Positions 46,583-54,806 of a stretch of 64,000 nucleotides of DNA are shown here, one piece after another. Source of the stretch: Bradyrhizobium sp. Ce-3 (GTDB lineage: Bacteria; Pseudomonadota; Alphaproteobacteria; Rhizobiales; Xanthobacteraceae); assembly GCF_022835695.1 (NCBI RefSeq), contig NZ_BQUV01000010.1, forward strand, positions 124,001 through 188,000. Reading direction: 5' to 3'. Position 1 is the stretch's first letter. Each line of letters starts with the position of its first letter. Under the pieces are notes generated by a model, which ran no database searches, was not told the origin of the DNA, and saw only the letters and a program-made list of their open reading frames with translations. The position numbers were made by a program, and so were the translations under genes.

Positions 46583-47341
46583 TCAGCCTGTGACATTTCT
46601 CGGCAAGAATCGGCGAATCGCCGCGCGCAGCGCCGCGACGTTCTGGTCGAGATGCCGCTCGAGGCGATGCACCGGCCCGCCGAGTGCGACAACGAAACTG
46701 CGGGTGAACGGCGCTTGCGGCAATGGCATCGCAATCACGCCGATGCCTTCGCTGTAGATGCCGCGGGAGAAGAAGTAGCCTTGCTTGCGGATGCGCTCGA
46801 TGTTCGCCATCACGTCCTTCAGCGTCACGCGGTGGCTCCGCACCGGCTCCGCATGATTGCTGCGGTAGACCAGCGTGTCGATCTCCTCGTCCGACTTGTT
46901 GCTGAGCAATGTCAGACCGACGCCGCAGCGCGCCAGCGGGCGCAGCGATCCCGGCTCGGCCGAATAGGCCAGCGCCTGGTTCGAGCGCACGACATGCACA
47001 TATTGCGCGCTGATGTCGCTCTGGGTCCCCACGATCACCGTTTCGCGGGTGCGGTCGCGCAACTCCTCCATCAGCGGCAGCATCCTGATTTCGCCGAACA
47101 GCTGCTCCGACACCCACCGCCCGAGTACGGCGATCCGCATGGTCGGGAGGTAGGTCTGCGTCTTGCGGTCGTACTCCAGATAGCCCAGCGTCACGAGACT
47201 CTTCAGCATCGCCGCGCCGCTCGAGACGGGGTAGCGGAGTTCGTCGCAGATCGCCTTGAGGCCGAGCGGACGACGCGCGCGATCGAAGAACTCCATGATC
47301 TCGAACACGCGCCGAGCCGACTTGATCGCGGCATCCGCCAT
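46583..47341 (-). CDS. IclR family transcriptional regulator
   Basis: The 252-residue protein has an N-terminal winged helix (ARRVFEIMEFFDRARRPLGL, then SSGAAMLKSLVTLGYLEYDR, about residues 9-60) and a C-terminal effector domain (YFFSRGIYSEGIGVIAMPLP). It precedes the acyl-CoA operon in the same direction, separated by 137 bp holding the palindromic site. It probably senses the acyl-CoA or its free acid and controls the operon and the MFS-GH13 pair. Confidence 0.93.
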   Translation of the reverse strand: MADAAIKSARRVFEIMEFFDRARRPLGLKAICDELRYPVSSGAAMLKSLVTLGYLEYDRKTQTYLPTMRIAVLGRWVSEQLFGEIRMLPLMEELRDRTRETVIVGTQSDISAQYVHVVRSNQALAYSAEPGSLRPLARCGVGLTLLSNKSDEEIDTLVYRSNHAEPVRSHRVTLKDVMANIERIRKQGYFFSRGIYSEGIGVIAMPLPQAPFTRSFVVALGGPVHRLERHLDQNVAALRAAIRRFLPRNVTG

Positions 47342-47366
47342 CGGAACTCTCCAGGCTTGGTTCTGC

Positions 47367-47391
47367 GTATGTGGAAGGACACTCCATATAC
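47367..47391. promoter_or_regulatory. Imperfect inverted repeat upstream of the iclR gene
   Basis: GTATGTGGA and TCCATATAC, 7 bases apart, pair at 8 of 9 positions. The right arm shares TCCATAT with the operator at 46558-46577. It lies 26 bp before the IclR start codon, where autoregulation would act. The match is weaker than between the other two sites. Confidence 0.45.
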
Positions 47392-47510
47392 GTATTTACA
47401 AGCCGACGCCATTCCCGCGACGCCTCGGCACGGCGCCACGTGCGACCTGTTGCAAACCTCATTGCGTTGGACGCTCCGAACCCAGGAATGTCTTGCCAGC
47501 AAGTCCCTGG

Positions 47511-47942
47511 TCACCGCAGCGAAATCGTTAGCCCGCCCAGATTTGCTGCAAATTCCAGCCCCGCTTTCGGCCCTTTGAGCGTAAGCAGAACACCGTGTTC
47601 ATTTCGCATGCTCACGCCGCCTACGCCGGCGGCCCATGCGCCGCCGCCTCCGACCAGCGTATAGCTGCCGGCGAAATCGTTGACCTCCTTGATGCCTGTG
47701 GCAGTGCCCTCCAGCCAGGTCACCGACGCCCCCGCACTTATTCCGAGGCTGAAGCCGGACACGATGAACCGATAATGTCGCCCACGGTAGATGAGCGTGC
47801 CGCTCCCGCCGCCGCCACCGACAACGAGAGCCGCTTTCACGAACTTGACCTGGACGTGGCCGGTCGCCTGCGCGGAGCAGGGCGTGACCGCCAGGATCAT
47901 CGCTACCAGCGCCAGTATGACGGAACGGATCATGCATCGCAT
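47511..47942 (-). CDS. Secreted glycine-rich hypothetical protein (paralogue A)
   Basis: The 143-residue protein has a signal peptide (RSVILALVAMILAVTPCSA). The mature part has VGGGGGSGTLIYRGRHYRF, SGFSLGISAGASVTWLEG and, near its end, GPKAGLEFAANLGGLTISLR. The same block order occurs in the protein at 55646-56083. AGGAGAGGG before the ATG at 47942 favours this start; an ATG at 47966 overlaps the DUF2950 stop and is also possible. The function is unknown. It is the last gene of the DUF3300-DUF2950 operon. Confidence 0.75.
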   Translation of the reverse strand: MRCMIRSVILALVAMILAVTPCSAQATGHVQVKFVKAALVVGGGGGSGTLIYRGRHYRFIVSGFSLGISAGASVTWLEGTATGIKEVNDFAGSYTLVGGGGAWAAGVGGVSMRNEHGVLLTLKGPKAGLEFAANLGGLTISLR

Positions 47943-47962
47943 CGCCGAAGCCCTCTCCTCGC

Positions 47963-48898
47963 TCAAGGTTTCGAAAGGTCGACTTTCTTCCAGGTGTGAT
48001 CCGGATCGAAGACGATCATGCGCTTGGCGAGGAAATCGGTGCGTGAACCGAGATCCTTTTGATAAACAGTGCCGGCGTGGTTGACCAGGAACGTCATAAC
48101 GCCGGAGTTGGCGTATTCGGCGGGATAGGCGACCAGCGCGAATCCACCGATCATCTTGCCCTTCACGACATAGTTCAGCGCGCCGCCCGGGGCGTCGGAG
48201 CCCTGCGCCTTCAGAATCCGAAAATAGTATCCGTGGTACGGCGCGCCCTGCCCGCCGACCGTGTAGCCTTCCGCTGTGGCTTGTGCCGCCAGTTCGCCGA
48301 GCGGGCTCTGGTCGCGATCGTCACGCCAGAACAGGCCATCCTTCTTGCCGGGACTGCTGACGATGCGCTGCGCGTAGACCCCCGCGCCTTCGCCGGTACG
48401 ATCCTTGTCGGCATATTCGTTCTGGGCGTCGACATAGGCGAGACAGGTCTGAATCGCATCGAGCTCGTTACGGCCGATGCGCCGGTACAATATCTCGCGT
48501 CGCCCCGCGGCCGCATCGAACTCCCAGCCGCCCCCGTTGTTGACCAGCGGGATCGGGAACGGGAAGTCGTCCGCGCCGAGGATCAGCGTGGCGTTCTTGT
48601 TGCCCTCGGCCTTGATGACGTGCTTCGCGTCGTATGCGGAGAGAAAGCGCTGGCGCGTCTCGGCATCCGCGACCTCGTCGCCGGACTCGACGATGTCTTC
48701 GGCATCACGGCCCAGCACCTTCAGCATCGCCCGTTTCCCGCCGGTCTTCACCGCGGCAACCAGCGCCGCCGCGGCGTCTTCGGGATTTGGGTAGGCCTGT
48801 TGCGCCTCGGCTGAGGAGATCAACATTGCCACCGCCGTTGCCGCCGCAAGGCCGACGGATGCAAGCCGGCTCAATCGGAACGTCGAGAAGCTGGTCAT
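47963..48898 (-). CDS. DUF2950 protein, secreted
   Basis: The 311-residue protein has a signal peptide (LAAATAVAMLISSAEA) and the DUF2950 pattern: YPNPEDAAAALVAAVKTGGK, NGGGWEFDAAAGRREILYRR and IGRNELDAIQTC, then YRIL-type and GGFALVAYPAEYANSGVMTF segments. DUF2950 genes usually sit beside DUF3300 genes, as here (ATGA overlap at 48895-48898). The biochemical role is not known. An envelope location is expected. Confidence 0.9.
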   Translation of the reverse strand: MTSFSTFRLSRLASVGLAAATAVAMLISSAEAQQAYPNPEDAAAALVAAVKTGGKRAMLKVLGRDAEDIVESGDEVADAETRQRFLSAYDAKHVIKAEGNKNATLILGADDFPFPIPLVNNGGGWEFDAAAGRREILYRRIGRNELDAIQTCLAYVDAQNEYADKDRTGEGAGVYAQRIVSSPGKKDGLFWRDDRDQSPLGELAAQATAEGYTVGGQGAPYHGYYFRILKAQGSDAPGGALNYVVKGKMIGGFALVAYPAEYANSGVMTFLVNHAGTVYQKDLGSRTDFLAKRMIVFDPDHTWKKVDLSKP

Positions 48899-50568
48899 CG
48901 CGAGACCTCCGATCGGGCCGGGATTTGCGCGCCGGCGGCAAGCCAGTCGCTGTAGCTGCGCAGCTTGAGGCCGAGCCTGTCGTAGTAGACCCTGAGATAA
49001 CCATCGCTGCCCTGGGTCACGGCTTGCGGCATCACCCGCGCGACTTCCTGCGCGATCACGCCGACATAGGCCTTGTTGCTGCCGAGATAGCTGAAACGAT
49101 AGTAGCCGAGGCCGTTGGCGAGGTAGCCGAGCAACACGACGTCGTGCTTCAGTGCAATGTCCGAGCGTCTGCCGCCACCGCCCCCGCCGCGGAAACCGCC
49201 GCCTCCTCCACCGCCACCACGGAAGCCACCTCCGCCTCCGCCGCCGCCACGACCGGCGAAGCTTGCTCCGCCGCCGCCGCGCGGCATGCTGGCCATGCTC
49301 GATCGCCCGCGCGCCGATGCCGCCGCGGCCGACCGTCCGGACGACACGTTCATGGCTCCGCCGCGATTGCCGCCGCCACCGCGATTGGCTGTTGCCGCGC
49401 GGTTACCGGCACTGCCGCGGTTGGCGGCCTTTGCACGATCGCCGCCTCCCTTTGCTCCCGCGCGATCGCCGCCGCCCTTTGCGCGATCTGAAGCACCTGC
49501 GCGATCACCGCCTCCGGGCCGATCGCGCGTGCCGGCACGATCCCCGCCACGGTCACCCGCACGATCCGCCGCCCGGTCTCCCGCCCGATCTCCCGCTCCC
49601 TGGTCCGGACGCAGCACTTGCTGTCCGTCACGGCCACGAAAATCCATCCGGTCCGAGGCACCAGCCCTCACATTATTGCCGCCGAACCGCTGCTGGACGT
49701 TGGTGTTGCTGTAGCGGACGCCTTGCCGGTGCGCCGGGTTGTGCTGCCAGCTGTTGCCGATATTGTTCACCCGGTTGTAGTGGTTGACGTAGACGTTGCG
49801 GTTGCCCCAGTTGCACCCGCCGCCCCAGTAGTTGCCCCAACGGCCGATTGCCCACCCGGCGCCGAATGCGAGGCCCGTCGCGATGACGCCTGCGCCGATA
49901 TAGGACGGATAGCCGAAGTAGTAGGGCGGGTACTCCGCGTAAGGCCAGGTCCCGTAGACTGTGGCCGGTTCATAATAAGGCACGTACATCGTGTTCGGAT
50001 CCGCCGACTCGATCACGACCACCTGCTTGTTCTCTTGTGTTTGGACGCTGACCTTCTGCTGCTTGGTCGTCACCAGCTTCTTGTTGTCATAGGCCTTCGA
50101 CCGCAACCGCTGAATCGCATCCATCACGTCAGGTTGCTGCGCGAGCACCGCATCGCCGAGATTTTTGGTCCAATCGACCTTTTCGCTCATCATCGAAATG
50201 ACGTCGGGTGTGCTCGCAAGCGCCTTCACGCTGTCGTCCCAGGCCTGTTTGTCGACCTCGGTCTTCAACGCATCGCCTTTCAGGTTCTTGCGCTCCTTCA
50301 GCCAGCGATCGGCCTGCACCACTTCAAGCGGGTATGTCGACGCCGCCAGCACGTTGGCCAGCAGTTCGTCGGGATAGAGCGCAATCGGCGCGACCAGCGC
50401 TTCGAGCTGCTCGGGCTTCAACAGCTTGTCCGCCGGCTGGGCCGTCGGCGCAGCTGCCGGTGGCTGACTGCTCTGCGCGGGCGGCTTGTCGGCGGTTTGC
50501 CCAACCGCGGCGACGGGAATCGCCGACACCAGCGCAACCGCAAGCAGGATCTTGTCCCAACGGAACAT
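48895..50568 (-). CDS. DUF3300 protein fused to a C-terminal S74 auto-cleaving domain
   Basis: The 557-residue exported protein starts with a signal peptide (KILLAVALVSAIPVAAVG). Residues about 45-260 are DUF3300 (LEALVAPIALYPDELLANVL and RWLKERKNLKGD). A long linker holds GDRAG-type repeats and polyglycine (GGGGGGFRGG). The last 89 residues match the peptidase S74 intramolecular chaperone: SDIALK, then AYVGVIAQEVARVMPQAV. Its Ser469-Lys474 spacing equals the Ser-Lys dyad of phage tail-spike S74 domains. GGAGG before 50568 decides the start. An FNR-type box lies 57 bp upstream. Confidence 0.87.
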   Translation of the reverse strand: MFRWDKILLAVALVSAIPVAAVGQTADKPPAQSSQPPAAAPTAQPADKLLKPEQLEALVAPIALYPDELLANVLAASTYPLEVVQADRWLKERKNLKGDALKTEVDKQAWDDSVKALASTPDVISMMSEKVDWTKNLGDAVLAQQPDVMDAIQRLRSKAYDNKKLVTTKQQKVSVQTQENKQVVVIESADPNTMYVPYYEPATVYGTWPYAEYPPYYFGYPSYIGAGVIATGLAFGAGWAIGRWGNYWGGGCNWGNRNVYVNHYNRVNNIGNSWQHNPAHRQGVRYSNTNVQQRFGGNNVRAGASDRMDFRGRDGQQVLRPDQGAGDRAGDRAADRAGDRGGDRAGTRDRPGGGDRAGASDRAKGGGDRAGAKGGGDRAKAANRGSAGNRAATANRGGGGNRGGAMNVSSGRSAAAASARGRSSMASMPRGGGGASFAGRGGGGGGGGFRGGGGGGGGFRGGGGGGRRSDIALKHDVVLLGYLANGLGYYRFSYLGSNKAYVGVIAQEVARVMPQAVTQGSDGYLRVYYDRLGLKLRSYSDWLAAGAQIPARSEVSR

Positions 50569-50624
50569 CGCGACCTCCATCGACACCGACGGCGGGCAGC
50601 ATCGGTCACGGCCGCGTCTGCCCT

Positions 50625-50638
50625 TTGATCGAGATCAA
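50625..50638 (-). promoter_or_regulatory. FNR/FixK-type box before the DUF3300 operon
   Basis: TTGATCGAGATCAA is a perfect match to the FNR/FixK consensus TTGAT-N4-ATCAA. Its centre lies about 63 bp upstream of the DUF3300 start codon, compatible with a class II position around -41.5 if transcription begins near 50590. Activation by a FixK/FNR-type regulator at low oxygen is expected. Confidence 0.8.
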
Positions 50639-50655
50639 GGAAAGCGACTGTCCGC

Positions 50656-51981
50656 TCAGCTTCCGACCTGGTTTTGCGGCTGCGCCGCAAGGTGGGCGCG
50701 GCGATCGTGGATCAGATTTTCGAGCCGGTGCGCCGCAACGTTCACGGCCGTGACAGCGCGCTCGACCTGGTCGTCCGCGACCGGTTGCATGCGCTGCGTT
50801 CGCAGCACCTGGTCGATCTCGCGCTCGATCTCTTCCAGCTCCGTCACATGCTCGGCCGTCCGGATTCGAGGCCCGAGAGCATAGAGCGTGTCGAGTGCCT
50901 CCTGGCGGCTCTTGGTCTCTGCCGGCCGGAGAAATTTCCAGGCCGCGGCCAGCACCGACGCGAGCCCGCCCGCGATCATCGGCGCCAGGAAGATCGCATT
51001 GCCCCATTGATCGAGGAAGCTCTCGCGGGTGCCCTCGTAGAACGCGGCGGCGCCCGGATGCACGGGGATGTAGGCGTCCGCATCGGTGTCGGGCGTTACG
51101 ATCTGCGCCAACCCCGGCAACTCAGCCAGCAGATCATGGCGCGCGGTCATGATCGACTGGGTCAGGTCGCCAATCAGGTCGTTGCCAAGTTTCTTCTGTG
51201 CCACCAGGTAGAATGAGGTCCGCAGCGTCGTCAGGTCGTCGGGGGGAATTGGCGGCGAGCCCCGCAACGTTCCCTTGGGCACGTCGAAGCTCTCGTAGGC
51301 GCGCTCCTTTTCGGCAATCGCACCCGCGGACTCGATGGCGATCATCACGGGGCCGGTTCGCGCGGTGTGCGGCAGAGCGCCCCGCACAAGGGACAGGTAT
51401 TTCTCGGTCAGAGGAATCACGAGCAGGATGGCGCGGACGTCCTTGGTCTCCAGCGCCCGGCGCGCCTCCGAGGGCAGCAGCGGCTTGAACGTGACGCCCG
51501 CGCGGGCAAGATCGTATTCGTCCGACAACACCTTGATCAGCTTCTGGTTGGCGTCGAACCCGATCACGCCGACGGTGACGCGCTTCAGCTCCGTCACGTC
51601 GGATATCGAAGTCCCGGGCGGTGCAACGATCAATACGACCGCGTGGGCGAGCACGATCACGGCCTGGGCCTGCGACAGGTCGCCGACGTCACCGCGCACC
51701 ACCGCAAGATCGACCTTTCCGGACGCGAACGCAGCGGCGGACTCGAGCGGCCCCGTGGTCTGGACCAGACGAAGCCGGACCGCTGCTTTCGACTCCGTGA
51801 GCTTGCCGGCGATCGCCGAAATCAACTTGTTGGCCTCGCCATCGAGCGAACCGACCGCGACGGTGAGCGTTGTCGGCCGAGCATACCAGCGATAGGCCAA
51901 TAGACCGGCGCCGCCGAGCATCAGCACGAGCCCGGCCACCAGGGCAATGCGCAACGATCTTGGCAAGCTGTTAGGATCCAC
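50656..51981 (-). CDS. TAXI-family TRAP transporter solute-binding protein
   Basis: The 441-residue protein has an N-terminal membrane anchor (LRIALVAGLVLMLGGAGLLAY), the TAXI-family ligand domain (LTVAVGSLDGEANKLISAIA and SGKVDLAVVRGDVG) and a second membrane segment near residue 345 (FLAPMIAGGLASVLAAAWKF). A charged C-terminal helix region follows (TELEEIEREIDQVLRTQRMQ). No TRAP permease genes are adjacent, so it may act as a sensor or use a permease encoded elsewhere. It lies 93 bp after the hypothetical gene in the same direction. Confidence 0.87.
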   Translation of the reverse strand: MDPNSLPRSLRIALVAGLVLMLGGAGLLAYRWYARPTTLTVAVGSLDGEANKLISAIAGKLTESKAAVRLRLVQTTGPLESAAAFASGKVDLAVVRGDVGDLSQAQAVIVLAHAVVLIVAPPGTSISDVTELKRVTVGVIGFDANQKLIKVLSDEYDLARAGVTFKPLLPSEARRALETKDVRAILLVIPLTEKYLSLVRGALPHTARTGPVMIAIESAGAIAEKERAYESFDVPKGTLRGSPPIPPDDLTTLRTSFYLVAQKKLGNDLIGDLTQSIMTARHDLLAELPGLAQIVTPDTDADAYIPVHPGAAAFYEGTRESFLDQWGNAIFLAPMIAGGLASVLAAAWKFLRPAETKSRQEALDTLYALGPRIRTAEHVTELEEIEREIDQVLRTQRMQPVADDQVERAVTAVNVAAHRLENLIHDRRAHLAAQPQNQVGS

Positions 51982-52074
51982 GGAGCGTCACTCGATCAAT
52001 CCGGCGTTGACCGGATCCTGCGTCACAACGCTCAATATATCGGGCCGCGTAAATTGGTCAAAGGCTGCATGCCG

Positions 52075-52488
52075 CTAGAATTTGCAGCGGTGATAGGAGA
52101 CCTGCATCCCCTCGACGCCCGGAAAATCCCGCGTAATGGTATCGTCGTCGACGACCTTGAGGAAGAACTGCACGTTGGACGTCATAATCCCCGACGCGCA
52201 GCTCACGATGATATTGAGATCCTTGCCATCATCCTTGCGCGACTTGATCTTGCAGTTTTCGAACTTGCCCCTGAGACGATCGGACTCGGCGATGAACCCG
52301 CCGCCATAGATCCCCGAAAAATTCGTGAACGTGACCTGGTTCGCCCTGCCCTTGCGGGCGAACACCTTGCCACATTGGTCCGCGCTCGTCGCCCAGGCGC
52401 CGGCGAGATCGAATGCGTGCGCGCCACCCGGCAGCACAAGAAGTGTGCTCGCCATCACGATCGCGCGAAGCTTGCCGTCCGGCTTCAT
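52075..52488 (-). CDS. Secreted hypothetical protein, 137 residues
   Basis: The product has a signal peptide (RAIVMASTLLVLPGGAHA), and the mature part opens FDLAGAWATSADQCGKVFAR. The four mature Cys residues could form two disulfides. The WATSADQCGKVF segment recalls lipocalin-like secreted proteins of rhizobia, but I cannot assign a family. It follows the HlyD gene by 24 bp and is probably part of the same transcript. Confidence 0.65.
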   Translation of the reverse strand: MKPDGKLRAIVMASTLLVLPGGAHAFDLAGAWATSADQCGKVFARKGRANQVTFTNFSGIYGGGFIAESDRLRGKFENCKIKSRKDDGKDLNIIVSCASGIMTSNVQFFLKVVDDDTITRDFPGVEGMQVSYHRCKF

Positions 52489-52512
52489 CTGCTGTCTCCC
52501 TGTTCGCGCCCG

Positions 52513-53745
52513 TCAGTGACCACTGAGCACCAGTGTCTGGATCGGCAGCAGCAGAGCCTGGATCCGCAGCAGCAAGGCATGAACGAGTGCGGTCGCGTCG
52601 ACGGCGTGCAGGGCAAAGCCCTTCAACACGCCGGTCTTCGGATCGGCGATCGCATCGTGGTTGCTGGTGTAGGCATTGACGATGCAACTGCTGCCCGGTG
52701 TCACGCCGTCAAGACCGCCGTTGTAGAGCGGCTCGAGGAACACGAGGATCGAACCCGGCTTTTGCAGGTTCTGCGGGTCGATCAACAACTCGCTGGCGCG
52801 AAACTGGCCGGCGGCGATGAAATCCTGCACGCTGGTGACGACCAGCGGGATGATCACCCAGGGTTTCGACATACAGGTGGCTTCCGCGACCATACCAGGC
52901 TTCATCACCTGGGCCTCGATCTGCCCGAATCCCGCCTGCAACCTGTTGCGGCCGGCTTCGTCCGGTATCAGGATTCCGGCCGGCCGCATGATCTGGGCGA
53001 CGAGGTCCCCGGGGCGAACGAGGAATTGCTCGACCCGGCCATCGACGCCGGCACGGACGAAGGTCTTGTCGAGATCCACCTGCGCCTGCGCCCGCGCGGC
53101 CTCGGCGCTCGCCTTCTCGGCCGGCAGGAGCGTGGAGACGCGCAACGTCGCCGATTCCTTGACGGCGCTGGCCGCATCGACGCCGGACTGCCGCTGATCG
53201 ACCAGAACCTGCAGCTTCTCGATGTCACGCTGCGGCACGATGCCGGGATTGCGGCGCTGCAGTTCGCTCTTCACGTCGAGTTCGTCCTTGGCTTGCTGCA
53301 AGGAGGCTTTCGCCTCCCCGATCTGAGCGTCCGCCTTGACGACATCGGCCTGCGCCGAGATCAGCGACGCATCCACCTCGGCGACCTTTCGCTTGGCGGT
53401 CTCGAGCGCGGCCTCCTGCTTCGAACTATCGAGCCGGAACAGCACGTCGCCCTTCCTCACCGGCGCGGTGAAGTCGACATTGACCTCGACGACGCGGCCG
53501 GAGCCCTCAGGCAGGATCGGCACGGTCCTGAAGTAGATCGCCGCAGAGCTCGTCGAGGGATGAAAGTAGAAGATCATCGTGATCAGCGAGATCGTCAGCA
53601 TCAGGCAGCCGGTGATGCCCCACCTCAGCTCGTACCAGACCGAGAAGAACGTGATCTCCTTGCCGAACCGCTTGCCTTGCCGATAGCGGCGGTAGAGATA
53701 ATCCGGCAGGATCGTCACCAGCGAGCAGATCATGAGCTCAAGCAT
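52513..53745 (-). CDS. HlyD-family membrane fusion protein
   Basis: The 410-residue protein has an N-terminal membrane region (LMICSLVTILPDYLYRRY, then WGITGCLMLTISLITMIFYF), a biotinyl-lipoyl half-site (GRVVEVNVDFTAPVRKGDVL), a long coiled-coil hairpin (about residues 130-240) and a closing half (TFVRAGVDGRVEQFLVRPGD). Such adaptors join an inner-membrane pump to the outer membrane. No pump gene is next to it; the preceding gene encodes a small membrane protein overlapping by 8 bp. AGGAGGTG before the ATG at 53745 decides the start. Confidence 0.88.
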   Translation of the reverse strand: MLELMICSLVTILPDYLYRRYRQGKRFGKEITFFSVWYELRWGITGCLMLTISLITMIFYFHPSTSSAAIYFRTVPILPEGSGRVVEVNVDFTAPVRKGDVLFRLDSSKQEAALETAKRKVAEVDASLISAQADVVKADAQIGEAKASLQQAKDELDVKSELQRRNPGIVPQRDIEKLQVLVDQRQSGVDAASAVKESATLRVSTLLPAEKASAEAARAQAQVDLDKTFVRAGVDGRVEQFLVRPGDLVAQIMRPAGILIPDEAGRNRLQAGFGQIEAQVMKPGMVAEATCMSKPWVIIPLVVTSVQDFIAAGQFRASELLIDPQNLQKPGSILVFLEPLYNGGLDGVTPGSSCIVNAYTSNHDAIADPKTGVLKGFALHAVDATALVHALLLRIQALLLPIQTLVLSGH

Positions 53746-54175
53746 GGTCGTGCACCTCCTGCTTCGCGGGCGTCCGGACGTCGGTACTGCCGTCAGCCAC
53801 GGCTTCCGGTTCGGCCGCAGGCGCGCCCGGCGTGGCGTCGGCAATGCGCTCGACGGAATCGGCAATGCTGCGCATCGGCGTGCCGAAATCGGGCAGGTCG
53901 ATGAGTGCCAGCAGCAGACCGGCGACCCAGAAGATATGCATGTGGGTGAAAAGCGAGATCAGGCCGAGGACGGCGACGATCTCGAACTGAAGCTTCTGCG
54001 ACTTGTGCGCCATGCGCTCCGGCAGGCTGTGCAGCTTCCAGTAAAGGGTGCCAACCCACAAGACCGTAGCGACGAGGAAAATACCCATCACCACCATCAG
54101 GGTGTCCGAGCCGTCGGCGCCGGGAATGAAGAACGGCAGATGATGGGGGGCCGCCGGATGCAACTGTTCGCTCAA
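53738..54175 (-). CDS. Small membrane protein, partner of the HlyD-family protein
   Basis: The 145-residue product has two membrane segments (TLMVVMGIFLVATVLWVGTL, about residue 25, and FEIVAVLGLISLFTHMHIFW, about 65) and a soluble acidic C-terminus. Its 3' end overlaps the HlyD-family gene, which suggests a shared complex. I do not recognise a family. It may be transcribed from the FNR-type box at 54250-54263, 75 bp upstream of its start. Confidence 0.7.
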   Translation of the reverse strand: MSEQLHPAAPHHLPFFIPGADGSDTLMVVMGIFLVATVLWVGTLYWKLHSLPERMAHKSQKLQFEIVAVLGLISLFTHMHIFWVAGLLLALIDLPDFGTPMRSIADSVERIADATPGAPAAEPEAVADGSTDVRTPAKQEVHDHA

Positions 54176-54249
54176 ATTTCATCTCCCTTGCGGGCGCCTC
54201 GCGCTTCGCGGCAGTGCCTCGCACCGTGCCTTTCCGCCATGCGGCTTGC

Positions 54250-54263
54250 TTGATCTGGATCAA
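54250..54263. promoter_or_regulatory. FNR/FixK-type box in the divergent HlyD/PPK2 promoter
   Basis: TTGATCTGGATCAA fits TTGAT-N4-ATCAA perfectly. It lies 66 bp before the small protein gene at 54330 and 75 bp before the divergent membrane protein gene at 54175, so it may control both. The symmetry permits either direction. Confidence 0.8.
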
Positions 54264-54329
54264 GGAAGCCGGTCGGCTCGCTCCTACCGTTCGAGGGAAC
54301 GTCGAAGCTCGGCCCAGGAGTCCCCAGCC

Positions 54330-54782
54330 ATGCGAGACAAGATCGATGACCTGATCCCGAACGCGAACGAGATCCAGAGCCAGGCAGCGCTCAAGGAAGC
54401 GGAAAAGGCCGAGGAGCATGCCAAGCGCGCCGCCGCGATCGAAGCCGAGAAGCAGGCCTTGATCGAGCGGTTGAGCAAGCCCTCCGGGCTCAGCGAGGAC
54501 GAGAAGGTCAAACTGGCATCGACGGTGATTCAGCGCGCGGTGCGCAACGGCCTGACTGAAGTGCAGGTCTATCGCTTCCCCAACACGCTGTGCACCGACA
54601 AGGGGCGGGCCATCAATCAGATGGAAACGGGCTGGGAGAAAACGCTGACCGGCATACCCAAGGAAATATACCAGCTCTGGGCGGACTACCTGCAGCCGCG
54701 CGGCTATCGCATCCGCTACCAGGTCGTCGATTACCCAGGCGGCATGCCTGGCGACATCGGCATCGTCATTGCCTGGGGCTGA
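54330..54782 (+). CDS. Hypothetical protein upstream of ppk2
   Basis: The 150-residue product is soluble. The first half is a charged helix (LKEAEKAEEHAKRAAAIEAE) and the second a globular part (VQVYRFPNTLCTDKGRAINQ and YLQPRGYRIRYQVVDYPGGM). No catalytic motif is evident. It precedes ppk2 by 24 bp in the same direction and shares the FNR-type box, so it is likely a functional partner or a low-oxygen-induced protein. The start at 54330 was chosen because the longer frame runs back into the box. Confidence 0.7.
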   Translation: MRDKIDDLIPNANEIQSQAALKEAEKAEEHAKRAAAIEAEKQALIERLSKPSGLSEDEKVKLASTVIQRAVRNGLTEVQVYRFPNTLCTDKGRAINQMETGWEKTLTGIPKEIYQLWADYLQPRGYRIRYQVVDYPGGMPGDIGIVIAWG

Positions 54783-54806
54783 CAGCTCAACAACGGACGG
54801 GGATCC

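Noticed and set aside
49157-49714. A Pro-rich plus-strand frame opposite the DUF3300 linker
   Set aside because: The polyproline is simply the reverse complement of the polyglycine linker in the real gene.
52000-52025. A fifth FNR-type box before the TAXI gene (GATCAATCCGGCGTTGACC)
   Set aside because: The half-sites are in the wrong order and spacing for TTGAT-N4-ATCAA.
52054-53904. A 616-residue plus-strand frame across the HlyD gene
   Set aside because: It is antisense to a complete HlyD-family adaptor and shows no domain; it reflects codon bias.
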